The notes: generated from the sequence alone by a model not told the origin. A stretch of DNA of 64,000 nucleotides from Thauera humireducens (GCF_001051995.2 NZ_CP014646.1:3968001-4032000); one strand, 5' to 3'. Positions 18,680 to 30,321 are shown, counted from the stretch's first letter. Numbers and translations are program-made.

Positions 18680-19768
18680 ATGCTGTTGGAACTTGCACTC
18701 TGGCTCGGCCAGGACATTCGTGGCTTCAACGTCTTCGGCTACATCACGCTGAGGACCGTGCTCGCGGCGCTGACGGCGCTGGCGATCTCGCTCATCGCCG
18801 GTCCCGGCGTCATCCGCTGGCTCGCGGCCAAGAAGATCGGCCAGGCGGTGCGCGACGACGGTCCCAAGTCGCACCTGACCAAGGCGGGCACGCCGACCAT
18901 GGGGGGCGCGCTGATCCTGATCTCCATCGGCATCACCATCCTGCTGTGGGGTGATCTGAAGAACGACTACGTGTGGGTGACCCTGCTGGTCACGCTCGGT
19001 TTCGGCGCAGTCGGCTGGGTGGATGACTGGCGCAAGGTGGTGCACCGCGACCCGAAGGGCCTGGCGAGTCGCTGGAAGTACCTCTGGACCTCGGCGATCG
19101 CCCTCGCCGCGGCCGTCTATCTTGGGCTCACCGCGAATACGCCGGCCGAAACCGAACTCATCGTCCCCTTCTTCAAGGCGGTCGCCTATCCGCTCGGCAT
19201 TTTCGGCTTCATCGCGCTGACCTATTTCGTCATCAATGGCACCAGCCATGCGGTGAACCTCACCGACGGTCTCGATGGCCTCGCGATCATGCCGACCGTG
19301 ATGGTCGCTGCGGCCCTGGCGATCTTCGCCTACGTCGCTGGTCACGTCGGATTCTCGAAGTACCTTGGCGTGCCCTACGTTGCCGGAGCGGGCGAGCTCG
19401 CGGTGTTCTGCGGCGCGATCTGCGGCGCCGGCCTCGGTTTCCTGTGGTTCAACGCCTACCCGGCGGAGGTCTTCATGGGCGACGTCGGCGCGCTTGCGCT
19501 CGGCGCCGCGCTCGGCACCATCGCCGTCATCGTCCGGCAGGAGATCGTGCTCTTCATCATGGGCGGCCTGTTCGTCGCAGAAACGCTGTCCGTGATGGTG
19601 CAGGTGCTGTACTTCAAGGCGACCGGCGGCAAGCGGATCTTCCGCATGGCGCCGCTGCACCACCACTACGAGCTGGGTGGCTGGAAGGAAACGCAGGTCG
19701 TGGTCCGCTTCTGGATCATCACCATCATGCTGGTGCTGTTCGGCCTGTCGACGCTGAAGCTGAGATGA
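18680..19768 (+). CDS. mraY: Phospho-MurNAc-pentapeptide transferase
   Basis: 362 aa, about ten membrane helices. MraY transfers phospho-MurNAc-pentapeptide to undecaprenyl phosphate, giving lipid I. Signature segments are [11 protein letters not shown], the Asp-rich [25 protein letters not shown] and the His motif [11 protein letters not shown]. The start at 18680 gives the family N-terminus [10 protein letters not shown]. It overlaps murD by 4 nt. Confidence 0.97.
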   Translation: MLLELALWLGQDIRGFNVFGYITLRTVLAALTALAISLIAGPGVIRWLAAKKIGQAVRDDGPKSHLTKAGTPTMGGALILISIGITILLWGDLKNDYVWVTLLVTLGFGAVGWVDDWRKVVHRDPKGLASRWKYLWTSAIALAAAVYLGLTANTPAETELIVPFFKAVAYPLGIFGFIALTYFVINGTSHAVNLTDGLDGLAIMPTVMVAAALAIFAYVAGHVGFSKYLGVPYVAGAGELAVFCGAICGAGLGFLWFNAYPAEVFMGDVGALALGAALGTIAVIVRQEIVLFIMGGLFVAETLSVMVQVLYFKATGGKRIFRMAPLHHHYELGGWKETQVVVRFWIITIMLVLFGLSTLKLR

Positions 19769-21165
19769 GCGCACTCACCGGAAAACATGTCCTCGTGCTG
19801 GGGCTCGGCGAGTCGGGCCTGGCGATGGCTCGCTGGTGCGCGCTGCGCGGTGCGCGCGTGCGCGTGGCCGACAGCCGCACTGCGCCGCCCGGTTTGGACG
19901 CGCTGCGCGAGGATGCGCCGCTGGCGGAGATCGTCACCGGCGGTTTCGGCAGCGAGGTGCTCGATGGGGTCGATCTGGTGGCGCTGAGCCCGGGTCTCGA
20001 CCCGCGCGTCGGTGTCGCTGCCGAGGCCTGCCGTCGTGGTCTGCCGATCACCGGCGAGATGAGCCTGCTGGCCGAGGCGCTGGACGAACTGGGGGTGCGC
20101 TCGCAGACCCGTATCCTCGCCATCACCGGTACCAACGGCAAGACCACGACGACTGCGCTCGCCGCCGCGCTGGCGCGTTCTGCCGGCATCGACGCCGTCG
20201 CGGCCGGCAACATCAGCCCGGCTGCACTCGACGTGCTGATGGACCGGCTTGCCGCCGGCGCCGCCTTACCCCAATGCTGGGTACTCGAACTGTCCAGCTT
20301 CCAGATCGAGACGATGCGGAACCTCGATGCGGAGGCTGCCACGGTGCTGAACGTCACCGACGATCACCTGGATCGCTACGCAGGCCTCGACGAGTACGCC
20401 GCGACCAAGGCGGTGATCTTCCAGGGGCGTGGTGCGCAGGTGTTGAATCGCGAGGATGTCCGCGTGGATGCGATGGCGCGTCCGGGGCGCGACATCATTC
20501 GCTTCGGGACCGACGCGCCACGCAGGCCCGGTGACTACGGCATCGCCAGACATGGCGGCGCAGACTGGCTGGTCCGCGGCGAGCAGCCCCTGCTGGCGCT
20601 GTCCGATTTGCCGCTGGCCGGCCGCCACAACGCCGCCAATGCACTTGCCGCGCTGGCGCTGTGCGAAGCCGGGCTGGGGCTGGAGCCGAAGTCGCTGGTT
20701 GTCGGCCTGCTGGCGTTCCGCGGCTTGCCGCACCGCGTCGAACTCGTTGCCGAGCGTGCCGACGGCGTGCGCTTCTACGACGATTCGAAAGGGACCAACG
20801 TCGGCGCTACGGTCGCCGCGCTGGCCGGGTTCGACCGGCCCGTGGTGCTGATCGCGGGCGGTGACGGCAAGGGGCAGGACTTCTCGCCGCTCGCCCCGGT
20901 CGTGGCCGGCAAGGCGCGCGCGGTGATGCTGATCGGACGCGACGCCGGTCGTATCGAAGGGGCACTGACGGGTTGCGGCGTGCCAACCGAACGTGCCGCT
21001 GATCTCGAGGGGGCCGTCGTACGGGCCAACGCGCTCGCCCAGGCGGGTGACGTGGTGCTGTTGTCGCCCGCGTGCGCCAGTCTCGACATGTTCCGCAACT
21101 ACGCGCACCGTGCCGAAGTCTTCGTCGCGGCGGTACGCGGCTTGCCGGAGGTGTCCGCACGATGA
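19765..21165 (+). CDS. murD: UDP-MurNAc-L-Ala:D-Glu ligase
   Basis: 466 aa. MurD adds D-glutamate to UDP-MurNAc-L-alanine. The N-terminal Rossmann loop [16 protein letters not shown], the ATP loop [22 protein letters not shown] and the C-terminal [12 protein letters not shown] are all standard. The ATG at 19765 overlaps the mraY stop by 4 nt; a longer open frame upstream is the shadow of mraY. It overlaps ftsW by 4 nt. Confidence 0.97.
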   Translation: MSALTGKHVLVLGLGESGLAMARWCALRGARVRVADSRTAPPGLDALREDAPLAEIVTGGFGSEVLDGVDLVALSPGLDPRVGVAAEACRRGLPITGEMSLLAEALDELGVRSQTRILAITGTNGKTTTTALAAALARSAGIDAVAAGNISPAALDVLMDRLAAGAALPQCWVLELSSFQIETMRNLDAEAATVLNVTDDHLDRYAGLDEYAATKAVIFQGRGAQVLNREDVRVDAMARPGRDIIRFGTDAPRRPGDYGIARHGGADWLVRGEQPLLALSDLPLAGRHNAANALAALALCEAGLGLEPKSLVVGLLAFRGLPHRVELVAERADGVRFYDDSKGTNVGATVAALAGFDRPVVLIAGGDGKGQDFSPLAPVVAGKARAVMLIGRDAGRIEGALTGCGVPTERAADLEGAVVRANALAQAGDVVLLSPACASLDMFRNYAHRAEVFVAAVRGLPEVSAR

Positions 21166-22391
21166 AGCTCGGAGCCAGCCTCGCGGGTCTGTTCGGCGTC
21201 GGTGCGCGCAAGACCGAGAACGGCTCGCGCGTCGACGACCGTTTCGCGCGTGGCGGCAATCCGGTGCGCGAACTCGACCTGCTCCTGATCTGGTCTGCCG
21301 TGGGCCTGCTGCTGCTGGGCCTGGTGATGGTGTATTCGGCGTCGATCGCCATCGCCGAAGGCAGTCGTTTCACTGGCTACCAGTCGCATTATTTCGTGAT
21401 GCGGCACGCGGTCTTTCTCGCGGTCGGACTCGGTGCCGGCCTCGTCGCCTTCCAGTTGCCGATGGCGCGGTGGCAGCAGCTCGCCCCGGCGCTGTTCGTC
21501 GCTGGCGTGGTCCTGCTCATCGTCGTGCTGATTCCGGGCGTCGGCCGTGAGGTCAACGGCGCGCAGCGCTGGTTGTCGCTCGGTCCGATCAACCTGCAGC
21601 CGTCCGAGCTGATGAAGATCTTCGCCGCGCTGTACGCGGCCGACTACACGGTGCGCAAACTCGATGCGATGAGCAGCTTCAAGCGCGGCTTCCTGCCGAT
21701 GATGACGGTGATCCTGTTCGTTGGCTTCCTGCTGCTGCGCGAGCCGGATTTCGGTGCCTTCGTCGTCATCACCACCATCGCGTTCGGCGTGCTCTTCCTC
21801 GGTGGCGTGAATGGCCGCGTCTTCGCCTTGCTGGCGATCGCCGCGGTGATCGGCTTCATCATCCTGATCCTGAGTTCGCCCTATCGTCTGGAGCGCGTGC
21901 TTGGCTTCATGGACCCGTGGAAGGACGCCTTCGGCAAGGGTTACCAGTTGTCGCACGCGCTGATCGCCTTCGGGCGTGGCGAGTGGTTCGGCGTCGGCCT
22001 CGGCGGCAGCGTCGAGAAGCTGTTCTACCTGCCCGAGGCCCATACCGACTTCCTGCTCGCGGTCATCGCCGAGGAACTGGGCTTCGTCGGCGTGCTCGCG
22101 GTCGTCGCCGGTTTCGCGGTCATCGTGCAGCGCGCCTTCGCCATCGGCCGCGAGGCGATCAAGCTCGAGCGCTACTACGCCGGGCTCGTGGCGCAGGGCA
22201 TCGGGCTGTGGCTCGGCGTGCAGTCCTTCATCAACATGGGCGTCAACATGGGCCTGCTGCCGACCAAGGGGCTGACCCTGCCGCTGATGAGCTTCGGCGG
22301 CTCGGGCATCGTCGCCAACTGCGTTGCACTTGCGATCCTGCTGCGTGTCGACTGGGAAGTGCGTCAGCTCAAGCGGGGGAGCAGCGCATGA
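21162..22391 (+). CDS. ftsW: Peptidoglycan glycosyltransferase FtsW
   Basis: 409 aa, SEDS family, about ten membrane helices. FtsW polymerises lipid II at the septum together with FtsI. A basic cytoplasmic tail of about 45 residues precedes the first helix. The SEDS motifs [19 protein letters not shown] and [19 protein letters not shown] near the C-terminus are conserved. It overlaps murD and murG by 4 nt each. Confidence 0.97.
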   Translation: MKLGASLAGLFGVGARKTENGSRVDDRFARGGNPVRELDLLLIWSAVGLLLLGLVMVYSASIAIAEGSRFTGYQSHYFVMRHAVFLAVGLGAGLVAFQLPMARWQQLAPALFVAGVVLLIVVLIPGVGREVNGAQRWLSLGPINLQPSELMKIFAALYAADYTVRKLDAMSSFKRGFLPMMTVILFVGFLLLREPDFGAFVVITTIAFGVLFLGGVNGRVFALLAIAAVIGFIILILSSPYRLERVLGFMDPWKDAFGKGYQLSHALIAFGRGEWFGVGLGGSVEKLFYLPEAHTDFLLAVIAEELGFVGVLAVVAGFAVIVQRAFAIGREAIKLERYYAGLVAQGIGLWLGVQSFINMGVNMGLLPTKGLTLPLMSFGGSGIVANCVALAILLRVDWEVRQLKRGSSA

Positions 22392-23458
22392 AGACGCTGA
22401 TGGTGATGGCTGGCGGTACCGGCGGACACATCTTCCCCGGCATTGCGGTTGCCGAGGTGCTGCGGGCGAAGGGCTGGCACGTGGTGTGGATGGGCAACCC
22501 GGATGGCATGGAGGCGCGCATCGTGGCGGGGCGTGGCTACGACACCGCCTGGGTGCGTTTCGGTGCGCTGCGCGGCAAGGGACTGGTGCGCAAGCTCATG
22601 TTGCCGGTCAACCTGCTGTCCGGGTTCTGGCAGGCGCTGCGCGAGTTGCGCCGTGCCCGGCCGGACGTCGTGCTCGGCATGGGCGGCTACATCACCTTCC
22701 CCGGCGGCATGATGGCGGCGCTGCTTGGCAGGCCTTTGGTGCTGCACGAGCAGAACTCGGTGGCGGGACTCGCCAACCGGGTGCTGGCCCGCGTCGCCGA
22801 TCGCGTGCTGACAGGTTTCCCCGACGTGTTGAATAACGGCGGCTGGGTTGGCAACCCGGTGCGTGCGGAGATTGCCGGAGTCGCGCCACCGGCCGAGCGT
22901 TTCGCTGGCCGGGAAGGGCCGCTGCGGATCCTCGTCGTCGGCGGCAGTCTGGGCGCTGCGGCGTTGAACGAGGCCGTCCCCGCAGCCCTGGGGCGCATGC
23001 CGGCCGAGCAGCGGCCGCTGGTGGTGCATCAGGCGGGTGAGAAACAGATCGACGGCTTGCGTACCGCCTATGCCCGCGCGCGGGTAAAGGGTGATCTGCG
23101 TCCCTTCATCGACGACATGGCGTCGGCTTATGCCGAGGCCGACCTGGTGATCTGTCGTGCGGGTGCGCTGACGGTCGCCGAGCTGGCAGCGGTGGGCGTG
23201 GCCAGCCTGCTGGTGCCCTTCCCGCATGCGGTGGACGACCACCAGACCGGCAATGCGCGCTTCCTTGCCGAGCGGGGTGGTGCCTACCTGCTGCCGCAAA
23301 CCGAACTGAACGCCGAACGGCTGGCCGGCATTCTCGCCAGCATCGACCGCCCGCGCCTGCTGCAGATGGCCGAGCATGCCCGCGCCCTTGCCCGCCCCCT
23401 CGCGGCGGCCGAGGTGGCCCGCGTCTGCGAGGAACTGGCCGGCGGAGAAAGGATATGA
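22388..23458 (+). CDS. murG: Lipid II synthase MurG (UDP-GlcNAc transferase)
   Basis: 356 aa, GT28 family. MurG adds GlcNAc to lipid I at the inner face of the membrane to make lipid II. The N-terminal glycine loop [18 protein letters not shown], the second loop [13 protein letters not shown] and the UDP-GlcNAc site [14 protein letters not shown] with [14 protein letters not shown] are intact. It overlaps both ftsW and murC by 4 nt. Confidence 0.97.
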   Translation: MKTLMVMAGGTGGHIFPGIAVAEVLRAKGWHVVWMGNPDGMEARIVAGRGYDTAWVRFGALRGKGLVRKLMLPVNLLSGFWQALRELRRARPDVVLGMGGYITFPGGMMAALLGRPLVLHEQNSVAGLANRVLARVADRVLTGFPDVLNNGGWVGNPVRAEIAGVAPPAERFAGREGPLRILVVGGSLGAAALNEAVPAALGRMPAEQRPLVVHQAGEKQIDGLRTAYARARVKGDLRPFIDDMASAYAEADLVICRAGALTVAELAAVGVASLLVPFPHAVDDHQTGNARFLAERGGAYLLPQTELNAERLAGILASIDRPRLLQMAEHARALARPLAAAEVARVCEELAGGERI

Positions 23459-24870
23459 AGCACAAGGTCAGAAACATCCATTTCGTCGGTATCGGCGGTT
23501 CGGGCATGAGCGGCATTGCCGAGGTGCTGGTTAACCAGGGCTACGCCGTGAGCGGCTCGGATCTCGGTGACAACGCTGCGACGCGCCGCCTGCAGAAGAT
23601 GGGCGCGCGCGTGATGCGCGGCCACGATGCGGCGCAGGTTGCCGGTGCAGACGTGCTCGTCGTGTCGACTGCCGTGAAACCCGACAACCCCGAAGTTGTC
23701 GCCGCACGCGAGCGCCATATCCCGATCGTGCCGCGCGCGCAGATGCTGGCCGAGTTGATGCGCTTCAAGCAGGGCATCGCGATCGCCGGCACGCACGGCA
23801 AGACCACGACGACCTCGCTGGTGGCCAGCATCCTCGCCGAAGGCGGCATCGACCCGACCTTCGTGATCGGTGGCCGGCTCAATGCCGCGGGTGCCAATGC
23901 GCGCCTGGGCAAGGGCGAGTACCTGGTGGCCGAGGCCGACGAGTCCGACGCGTCCTTCCTGCTGTTGAGCCCGACGATCTCGGTCGTCACCAACATCGAC
24001 GCCGACCACATGGACACCTACGGCCACGACTTCGGGCGGGTCAAGCAGGCCTTCGTCGATTTCCTGCAGCGCCTGCCCTTCTACGGCGTGGCGGTACTGT
24101 GCGAGGACGATGCCAACGTGCGCGAAATCGCGCCGCAGGTCTCCAGGCAGATCGTGCGCTACGGCCTGTCGCCGACCGCCAGCATCCGTGCTGAGAACGT
24201 GCGCGCCGACGGTGGCCGCATGCTGTTCGACTGCGTGCGGGTCAATGGCACGACGACGCGCCTGCCGATCGAACTCAACCTGCCGGGCCTGCACAACGTG
24301 CTGAACGCGCTCGCCGCCATCGCGGTGGCGACCGAGGTGCAGGTGTCCGACGAGGCCATCATCAATGCGCTGGCGAATTTTCGTGGCGTGGGCCGGCGCT
24401 TCCAGCGCTATGGTGAAGTGCATCTGATTGACCAGGATGGCGACGAGGCGGGCAGCTTCACGCTGGTCGACGACTACGGCCACCATCCGGTTGAGATGGC
24501 GGCGACGATCGCGGCCGCGCGCGGCGCCTTCCCCGGACGGCGTCTGGTGCTGGCATTCCAGCCGCACCGCTACACGCGCACGCGGGACTGCTTCGAGGAC
24601 TTCGTCAAGGTGCTGTCGTCCGTCGATGCGCTGCTGCTGGCCGAAGTTTATGCGGCGGGCGAAACGCCGGTCGTTGCTGCCGACGGGCGCTCGCTGGCGC
24701 GCGCCATCCGCGTTGCCGGCAATGTCGAGCCGGTGTTCGTCGAGGATATCGCCGACATGCCTAAGATGATTCTGTCTGCCGCGCGCGATGGCGACGTGGT
24801 GATCACCATGGGAGCGGGCAGCATCGGCGCCGTGCCGGGCAAGCTCGCACCGATCGAGGAAATGTTGTGA
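23455..24870 (+). CDS. murC: UDP-MurNAc:L-alanine ligase
   Basis: 471 aa. MurC starts the stem peptide by adding L-alanine to UDP-MurNAc. The Rossmann loop [17 protein letters not shown], the ATP loop [15 protein letters not shown] and the motif EADESDASF are characteristic of MurC rather than Mpl. The C-terminal domain contains [14 protein letters not shown] and [12 protein letters not shown]. It overlaps ddl by 4 nt (GTGA). Confidence 0.97.
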   Translation: MKHKVRNIHFVGIGGSGMSGIAEVLVNQGYAVSGSDLGDNAATRRLQKMGARVMRGHDAAQVAGADVLVVSTAVKPDNPEVVAARERHIPIVPRAQMLAELMRFKQGIAIAGTHGKTTTTSLVASILAEGGIDPTFVIGGRLNAAGANARLGKGEYLVAEADESDASFLLLSPTISVVTNIDADHMDTYGHDFGRVKQAFVDFLQRLPFYGVAVLCEDDANVREIAPQVSRQIVRYGLSPTASIRAENVRADGGRMLFDCVRVNGTTTRLPIELNLPGLHNVLNALAAIAVATEVQVSDEAIINALANFRGVGRRFQRYGEVHLIDQDGDEAGSFTLVDDYGHHPVEMAATIAAARGAFPGRRLVLAFQPHRYTRTRDCFEDFVKVLSSVDALLLAEVYAAGETPVVAADGRSLARAIRVAGNVEPVFVEDIADMPKMILSAARDGDVVITMGAGSIGAVPGKLAPIEEML

Positions 24871-25781
24871 AAGCGCGGTTTGGCAAGGTTGCAGTCCTGT
24901 TCGGCGGTTCCTCCGCCGAGCGCGAGGTGTCGTTGATGTCCGGCCAGGCGGTGCTCGCTGCGCTGCAGGGCGCCGGCGTGGATGCGCATGCTTTCGACCC
25001 GGCCGAACGGGATCTGCACATCCTCAAGGAAGAGGGCTTCGATCGTGCCTTCATCGCGCTGCATGGTCGCGGCGGCGAGGACGGTACGGTGCAGGGCGCG
25101 CTGGAACTGATGGGCATTCCCTACACCGGCAGCGGCGTGATGGCCTCGGCCCTGTCGATGGACAAGTGGCGGACGAAGATGGTGTGGCTGGCCAGCGGGC
25201 TGCCCACGCCGCGTTACGCCATCCTCGAGGCCGACTCCGACTGGGATGCGGTGGTCGCCGAGCTGGGGCTGCCGATCTTCGTCAAGCCCGTGCATGAAGG
25301 CTCGAGCATGGGGGCGACCAAGGTCACCGAGGCCGGCCAGCTGCGTGCCGCCTGGGAACTCGCCGCCCGCTACGACAGCCTGGTCATCGCCGAGGAATTC
25401 GTCGCCGGCGAGGAGCTGACCGCACCCTTCCTCGAAGACCAGGCGCTGCCCCTGGTGCGCATCGTGGCGCCCGACGGCAACTACGATTACCAGCACAAGT
25501 ACTTTACCGACGACACCCGCTACGACTGCCCCTGCGGCCTGCCTGCCGCGCTCGAGGCCGAACTCCAGGCGCTGATCATGAAGTCGGCTCGCGTGCTGGG
25601 CTGCCGGGGCTGGGGGCGTGCGGACCTGATCCTCACCGCGGACGGCCGCCCCTATCTGCTCGAGATGAACACCTCGCCCGGCATGACCAGCCATTCGCTG
25701 GTGCCGATGTCGGCGCGTGTGGCCGGTCTCGAGTTCGAGGCCCTGTGCCTGAAGATCCTCGAAGGAGCCCGCCTTGGCTGA
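24867..25781 (+). CDS. ddl: D-alanine:D-alanine ligase
   Basis: 304 aa, DdlB-type in length and location. ATP-grasp enzyme joining two D-alanines for MurF. The N-terminal [20 protein letters not shown], the ATP-binding [15 protein letters not shown] and the metal-binding [15 protein letters not shown] are present. The start is GTG at 24867, overlapping the murC stop. It overlaps ftsQ by 8 nt. Confidence 0.96.
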   Translation: MKARFGKVAVLFGGSSAEREVSLMSGQAVLAALQGAGVDAHAFDPAERDLHILKEEGFDRAFIALHGRGGEDGTVQGALELMGIPYTGSGVMASALSMDKWRTKMVWLASGLPTPRYAILEADSDWDAVVAELGLPIFVKPVHEGSSMGATKVTEAGQLRAAWELAARYDSLVIAEEFVAGEELTAPFLEDQALPLVRIVAPDGNYDYQHKYFTDDTRYDCPCGLPAALEAELQALIMKSARVLGCRGWGRADLILTADGRPYLLEMNTSPGMTSHSLVPMSARVAGLEFEALCLKILEGARLG

Positions 25782-26634
25782 GGTGAGCGTGCGCCCCGCC
25801 GCAATCCGTTCCGGTCGTCCGGAACGGGTGGCTGCGCGCGCGCCGCGTGCGGAGACGGGGCTGTGGCACCGGCCCGCGCTGCTGAACCTGATCTCGGATC
25901 TGCTCACGCTGCTCGCCGCCATCGGTCTGGGCTGGGCGCTGGTGATCTGGTTCGTGTCGCGCCCGCTGTTCCCGTTGCGCGAGATCGTGGTGCTGACGCC
26001 GCCCGCCAAGGTCACTGAAGAACAGCTCGAGTACGCGGCCCGCACGGCCATCGACGGCACGTTCTTCACCGTCGATCTGGAGTCGGTGAAGGCGACCTTC
26101 GAGAAGCTGCCCTGGGTGCGCAAGGCGGAGGTCCGCCGGCGCTGGCCCGACGCCATCGAGCTGCGTCTGGAAGAGCACCAGGCGGTGGCCTACTGGACGG
26201 TTTCGGAAAGCGGCGATGCACGGCTGGTGAATGCGCAGGGCGAGGTCTTCGTCGCCGCCAGCGACGCCGACATGCCGCAGTTCGACGGCCCGCAGGGCAG
26301 CGCAGGCTGGCTGCTGGCGCGTCATGCCGAATTTTCCGACCTGCTGCGGCCGCTCGGCGTGCGTCTGGTCGGACTGGCCCTGTCCGCGCGGCAGGCATGG
26401 CAGCTCAAACTCGACAACGGCCTGGTGATCATGCTTGGCCGTGAGCAGGACAGGTCCGCGCTCGCCGACAGGCTCAAGCGTTTCATCGCGGCCTGGCCGC
26501 GCGTGCGGGAACAGATCGACATCGACATCAAGGTCGCAGACCTGCGCTACCCGAGCGGTTTTGCGCTGACACCGGCCGACGGCACGGTGCTGCTGCACGC
26601 CGCCTCGCAAGGCGCCAGGAAGGGCAAGCAATGA
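25774..26634 (+). CDS. ftsQ: Cell division protein FtsQ
   Basis: 286 aa. A cytoplasmic basic N-terminus, one membrane helix (about residues 40-62), then a POTRA domain beginning LREIVVLTP and containing [18 protein letters not shown], then the FtsQ beta domain. It binds FtsL/FtsB and recruits the late divisome. The start is TTG at 25774: AAGGAG (25762-25767) is 6 nt upstream, ideal spacing, while the next in-frame start (GTG, 25783) would be 15 nt away. The gene overlaps ddl by 8 nt and ftsA by 4 nt. Confidence 0.93.
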   Translation: MAEVSVRPAAIRSGRPERVAARAPRAETGLWHRPALLNLISDLLTLLAAIGLGWALVIWFVSRPLFPLREIVVLTPPAKVTEEQLEYAARTAIDGTFFTVDLESVKATFEKLPWVRKAEVRRRWPDAIELRLEEHQAVAYWTVSESGDARLVNAQGEVFVAASDADMPQFDGPQGSAGWLLARHAEFSDLLRPLGVRLVGLALSARQAWQLKLDNGLVIMLGREQDRSALADRLKRFIAAWPRVREQIDIDIKVADLRYPSGFALTPADGTVLLHAASQGARKGKQ

Positions 26635-27860
26635 GCAAGGAATACAAGGATCTGATCGTCGGCCTCGACATCGGCACGGCCAAGGTGACCTGCATGGTCG
26701 CCGAGGTGCGCCCGGACGGCCGGCTCAACGTCGTCGGCCTCGGCACGCAGCCGACCAACGGCCTCAAGCGCGGCGTGGTGGTGAACATCGAAGCCACGGT
26801 GGACGCGATCTCGCGTGTCGTGCAGGAAGTCGAGCTGATGGCCGACTGCAAGATCCACGACGTCTACACCGGCATCGCCGGCAGCCACATCAAGAGCTTC
26901 AACTCCAGCGGCACGGTCGCGATCAAGGAGAAGGAGGTCACGCCGATGGATGTCGAGCGCGTGATCGAGGTCGCGCGCGCGATGCCGATCCCCGCCGAGC
27001 AGCAGATCCTGCACATCCTGACCCAGGAATTCATCATCGATGGGCAGGGTGGCGTGCGTGAGCCGATCGGGATGAGCGGCGTGCGCCTCGAGGTCAAGGT
27101 GCACATCGTCACCGGCGCCGTGTCCGCCGCGCAGAACGTCATCAAGTGCGTGCGCCGCTGCGGGCTCGAGGTCATGGACCTGAGCCTGCAGCCGCTGGCG
27201 TCCAGCCATGCGGTGCTCACCGAAGACGAGAAGGAACTGGGGGTGTGCATGGTGGATATCGGCGGCGGCACGACCGACATCGCGGTGTTCACCCAGGGCG
27301 CGATCCGTCACACCGCCGTCATCCCGGTGGCCGGCGACCAGATCACCAACGACATCGCGATGGCGCTGCGCACGCCGACGACCGAGGCCGAGGAAATCAA
27401 GATCCGTCACGGCGTCGCCATGCATCAGATGGCCGACCCCGAAGAAATGATCGAAGTGCCCGGCGTGGGCGATCGCCCGCCGCGCAAGCTGTCGCGCCAG
27501 GCACTGGCCGACGTGATCGAGCCGCGCGTGTCCGAGCTGTTCGAACTAGTGCAGGCCGAGCTGCGTCGTTCCGGTTACGAGGAGCTGCTGTCGTCGGGCA
27601 TCGTGCTCACCGGCGGTTCGTCGGTGATGCGCGGCATGGCCGAGCTGGGCGAGGACGTGTTCCACATGCCCGTGCGCGTGGGCGGCCCGCTGTACGACGG
27701 GGGGCTCGCCGATGTCGTGTGCCAGCCGCGCTACGCCACCTCGATGGGGCTCGTGATGGAAGGTGCAGCGCAACGCCGGCGCGGTCAGCAGGCGCGGGAT
27801 ACGCGCACCGTGAAGCAGTTCTTCGGACGCATGAAGTCGTGGTTCGAACGGAATTTCTGA
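26631..27860 (+). CDS. ftsA: Cell division protein FtsA
   Basis: 409 aa. Actin-fold ATPase that tethers FtsZ to the membrane. The phosphate-1 motif VGLDIGTAKVT, the phosphate-2 motif MVDIGGGTTDIAVF and the adenosine motif VLTGGSSVMRG are intact. The C-terminus (KQFFGRMKSWFERNF) is the amphipathic membrane-targeting helix. It is the last gene of the overlapping run; 141 nt separate it from ftsZ. Confidence 0.97.
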   Translation: MSKEYKDLIVGLDIGTAKVTCMVAEVRPDGRLNVVGLGTQPTNGLKRGVVVNIEATVDAISRVVQEVELMADCKIHDVYTGIAGSHIKSFNSSGTVAIKEKEVTPMDVERVIEVARAMPIPAEQQILHILTQEFIIDGQGGVREPIGMSGVRLEVKVHIVTGAVSAAQNVIKCVRRCGLEVMDLSLQPLASSHAVLTEDEKELGVCMVDIGGGTTDIAVFTQGAIRHTAVIPVAGDQITNDIAMALRTPTTEAEEIKIRHGVAMHQMADPEEMIEVPGVGDRPPRKLSRQALADVIEPRVSELFELVQAELRRSGYEELLSSGIVLTGGSSVMRGMAELGEDVFHMPVRVGGPLYDGGLADVVCQPRYATSMGLVMEGAAQRRRGQQARDTRTVKQFFGRMKSWFERNF

Positions 27861-28001
27861 CCGGGCGCCAGACGTCCAGTCATTTTGTATAAAAGCCGAT
27901 TTCCCGGCCTGTATTTAGTATTAAAATTCGCGGCTGTTACTAGATGCGGGCTGGGCGGCATTCGTTGTTGAGCAGGGCCGTTAATTCAGGAGGCGAGGCA
28001 A
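27861..28001 (+). promoter_or_regulatory. ftsA-ftsZ intergenic region, likely ftsZ promoter
   Basis: This 141-nt gap is the only sizeable break inside the dcw cluster. It is much richer in A/T than its flanks, with GTATAAAAG (about 27887) and AGTATTAAAAT (27918-27928) as possible -10 regions, and ends with AGGAGGCGAGGCAA before the ftsZ ATG. FtsZ is needed in more copies than the other cluster proteins and usually has its own promoters. I cannot pick one start with confidence. Confidence 0.5.
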
Positions 28002-29150
28002 ATGTTTGAAATCGTTGAGAAAGAGCCGTCCGGTACGATCATCAAGGTGATCGGTGTCGGGGGTGCCGGCGGCAACGCCGTCGACCACATGATCCGCGAA
28101 GGGGTGAAAGGCGTTCATTTCATCTCCGCCAACACCGATGCGCAGGCGCTGAACCGCTGCCTGGCGTCGCACAAGGTGCAGCTGGGCGGCACCGGACTGG
28201 GTGCGGGCTCCAAGCCCGAAGCCGGTCGCGCCGCGGCCCAGGAGTCGCGCGATGAGATCGCTGCGGCGCTGGAAGGCGCGCACATGGTGTTCATCACGGG
28301 CGGCATGGGTGGCGGTACCGGCACGGGGGCTGCACCGGTCGTGGCCGAGATCGCCAAGGAGATGGGCATCCTGACCGTCGCCGTGGTGACCAAGCCCTTC
28401 GACTTCGAGAACCGCATCCGCGTCGCCGAGAGCGGTGTCGAAGAGCTCACGCGTCACGTCGATTCGCTGATCGTCGTGCTCAACGACAAGCTGCTCGACG
28501 TCTATGGCGACGACGCCGGCTTCGAGGAATGCTTCCGTTCCGCCGATAACGTGCTGCGTTCGGCCGTCGGCGGCATCGCCGAGATCATCAATGTGCCCGG
28601 CCTGGTCAACGTCGACTTCCAGGACGTGCGCACCGCGATGGCCGAGATGGGCCGCGCGATGATGGGTTCGGCCGAAGCCGCCGGCATGGACCGCGCCCGC
28701 ATCGCGGCCGAGCAGGCTGCCGTCTCGCCGCTGCTCGAAGGGACCGAACTGTCGGGTGCGCGCTGCGTGCTGATCAACATCACCGCCAGCAAGTCGCTGA
28801 AGATGTCCGAAGTGCGCGATGCCGTGAAGACCGTGCAGGCCTTTGCCGCGCCGGAAGCCTTCGTCAAGTACGGCACCGTGTTCGACGAAAGCATGGAAGA
28901 CCGCATCCGCATCACGGTGGTCGCCACCGGCCTGGGTGCGCCGCGCGCAGCCCGCCAGCCGGTCATGCAGGTGGTCCAGGGTACCGGTACCTATGGTCCG
29001 GCCATGAGCGGTGGCGGTGCCGTCGACATGACCAACCTCGACGTGCCGGCCGTGATGCGCAGTGGCCGTCGCACCACGGTCGAAGCGATGAGCACCAGCG
29101 GCGTCGGCACCTACGACATCCCCGCCTTCCTCCGCCGCCAGGCCGACTGA
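28002..29150 (+). CDS. ftsZ: Cell division protein FtsZ
   Basis: 382 aa. Tubulin-like GTPase that forms the Z-ring. The N-terminal IKVIGVGGAGGNAVDHMI, the tubulin signature GGMGGGTGTGAAPVVAE and the T7-loop region NVDFQDVRT are conserved. A variable linker (about residues 320-365) leads to the C-terminal peptide YDIPAFLRRQAD that binds FtsA and other partners. Strong ribosome site AGGAGG. Last gene of the dcw cluster. Confidence 0.98.
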   Translation: MFEIVEKEPSGTIIKVIGVGGAGGNAVDHMIREGVKGVHFISANTDAQALNRCLASHKVQLGGTGLGAGSKPEAGRAAAQESRDEIAAALEGAHMVFITGGMGGGTGTGAAPVVAEIAKEMGILTVAVVTKPFDFENRIRVAESGVEELTRHVDSLIVVLNDKLLDVYGDDAGFEECFRSADNVLRSAVGGIAEIINVPGLVNVDFQDVRTAMAEMGRAMMGSAEAAGMDRARIAAEQAAVSPLLEGTELSGARCVLINITASKSLKMSEVRDAVKTVQAFAAPEAFVKYGTVFDESMEDRIRITVVATGLGAPRAARQPVMQVVQGTGTYGPAMSGGGAVDMTNLDVPAVMRSGRRTTVEAMSTSGVGTYDIPAFLRRQAD

Positions 29151-29194
29151 CCGGAAAACGGTTGCGCGCACTTTGCGCGTGACCGCCTGTCCAA

Positions 29195-29250
29195 CGGGCA
29201 CCCTTTGCGAACCGCCGCCTCCGGTTCGTGACGGGTGCCCGCGTCGTTTT
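29195..29250 (+). terminator. Nested-stem terminator between ftsZ and lpxC
   Basis: CGGGCACCC (29195-29203) pairs with GGGTGCCCG (29233-29241), and inside it CGAACCG (29208-29214) pairs with CGGTTCG (29222-29228). Together they make a two-part stem of 16 bp with a 4x4 internal loop. A GTTTT run (29246-29250) follows a few bases later. This would end the dcw transcript before lpxC. Confidence 0.65.
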
Positions 29251-29328
29251 CGTGTGCTGCATTGCAATATCCGCTTGCGCAACAGTCTGGGTGAATGAGG
29301 CACATAGCCTGTCCCGCCAGGAGGTGCG

Positions 29329-29337
29329 TGATAAAAT
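29329..29337 (+). promoter_or_regulatory. Extended -10 promoter for lpxC
   Basis: TGATAAAAT is an extended -10 (TG-N-TAAAAT, hexamer at 29332-29337). Transcription would begin near 29344, leaving a leader of about 20 nt before the lpxC ATG, with AAGGAAA as ribosome site. The -35 position (CTGTCC) is poor, as expected for extended -10 promoters. Confidence 0.5.
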
Positions 29338-29362
29338 TGCGATGTTTAAAGGAAATTTAACG

Positions 29363-30289
29363 ATGATCAGGCAGCGCACCCTCAAATCCATCGTCAAGGC
29401 CACCGGCGTCGGTCTGCACGGCGGGCGCAAGGTGACGCTCGTCCTGCGTCCGGCGGCGCCGGATACCGGCATCGTCTTCCATCGCGTCGACCTCGATCCG
29501 CCGCTCAGCCTGCCGGCCGACCCCTATGCCGTGTGCGACACGCGCATGTGCTCCGGGCTGGAAAAGGGGGGTGAGAAGGTCGGCACGGTCGAGCACCTGA
29601 TGTCGGCGCTGGCCGGCCTGGGCATCGACAACCTGCACGTCGACGTGGATGCGCCGGAGATTCCCATCCTCGACGGCAGTTCCGCGCCTTTCGTGTTCCT
29701 GCTGCAGTCGGCGGGGATCGAGGAGCAATCGGCGCCGAAGAAATTCCTGCGGGTGAAGAAGGTGGTCGAATACGTCGAAGGCGACAAGTGGGTGCGTCTG
29801 GAACCGTACGATGGTTTCCGGCTCAGCTTCTCGATCGTCTTCAACCATCCGGCCATCGACAACACGTCGACGCGTGTGACGGTCGATTTCGCCGAGCATT
29901 CATACGTCCGCGACGTGGCGCGTGCGCGCACCTTTGGTTTCATGCAGGACGTCGAGTTCATGCGGGCCAACGGCCTCGCGCTCGGCGGCAGCCTCGAGAA
30001 CGCGATCGTGATGGACGAATACCGCGTGCTCAACGCCGAGGGCCTGCGCTACGCCGATGAGTTCGTGAAGCACAAGGTGCTCGACGCCATCGGCGATCTC
30101 TACCTCTGTGGCCACCCGCTGCTGGCTTCGTATTCGGCACACAAGGCCGGCCATGCGCTGAACAACCAGATCCTGCGCGTCCTGCTCGAGGATCGCGAGG
30201 CCTGGGAGATCGTCACCTTCGAGCAGCCCAAGGCGACGCCGGCCGCCGTGGCACACCAGTTCGATGCCGCGGCGCTCGCCACGGCCTGA
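29363..30289 (+). CDS. lpxC: UDP-3-O-acyl-N-acetylglucosamine deacetylase
   Basis: 308 aa. LpxC is the zinc hydrolase that commits UDP-GlcNAc derivatives to lipid A synthesis. The N-terminal [17 protein letters not shown], zinc ligand in [16 protein letters not shown], and the [14 protein letters not shown] and [14 protein letters not shown] motifs with zinc and catalytic residues are complete. The start at 29363 (MIRQRTLK) is the family start; in-frame upstream codons fall within the promoter. Confidence 0.97.
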   Translation: MIRQRTLKSIVKATGVGLHGGRKVTLVLRPAAPDTGIVFHRVDLDPPLSLPADPYAVCDTRMCSGLEKGGEKVGTVEHLMSALAGLGIDNLHVDVDAPEIPILDGSSAPFVFLLQSAGIEEQSAPKKFLRVKKVVEYVEGDKWVRLEPYDGFRLSFSIVFNHPAIDNTSTRVTVDFAEHSYVRDVARARTFGFMQDVEFMRANGLALGGSLENAIVMDEYRVLNAEGLRYADEFVKHKVLDAIGDLYLCGHPLLASYSAHKAGHALNNQILRVLLEDREAWEIVTFEQPKATPAAVAHQFDAAALATA

Positions 30290-30321
30290 ACTCGCGCGCT
30301 GACGCCCGGATCGCCCGCCCC

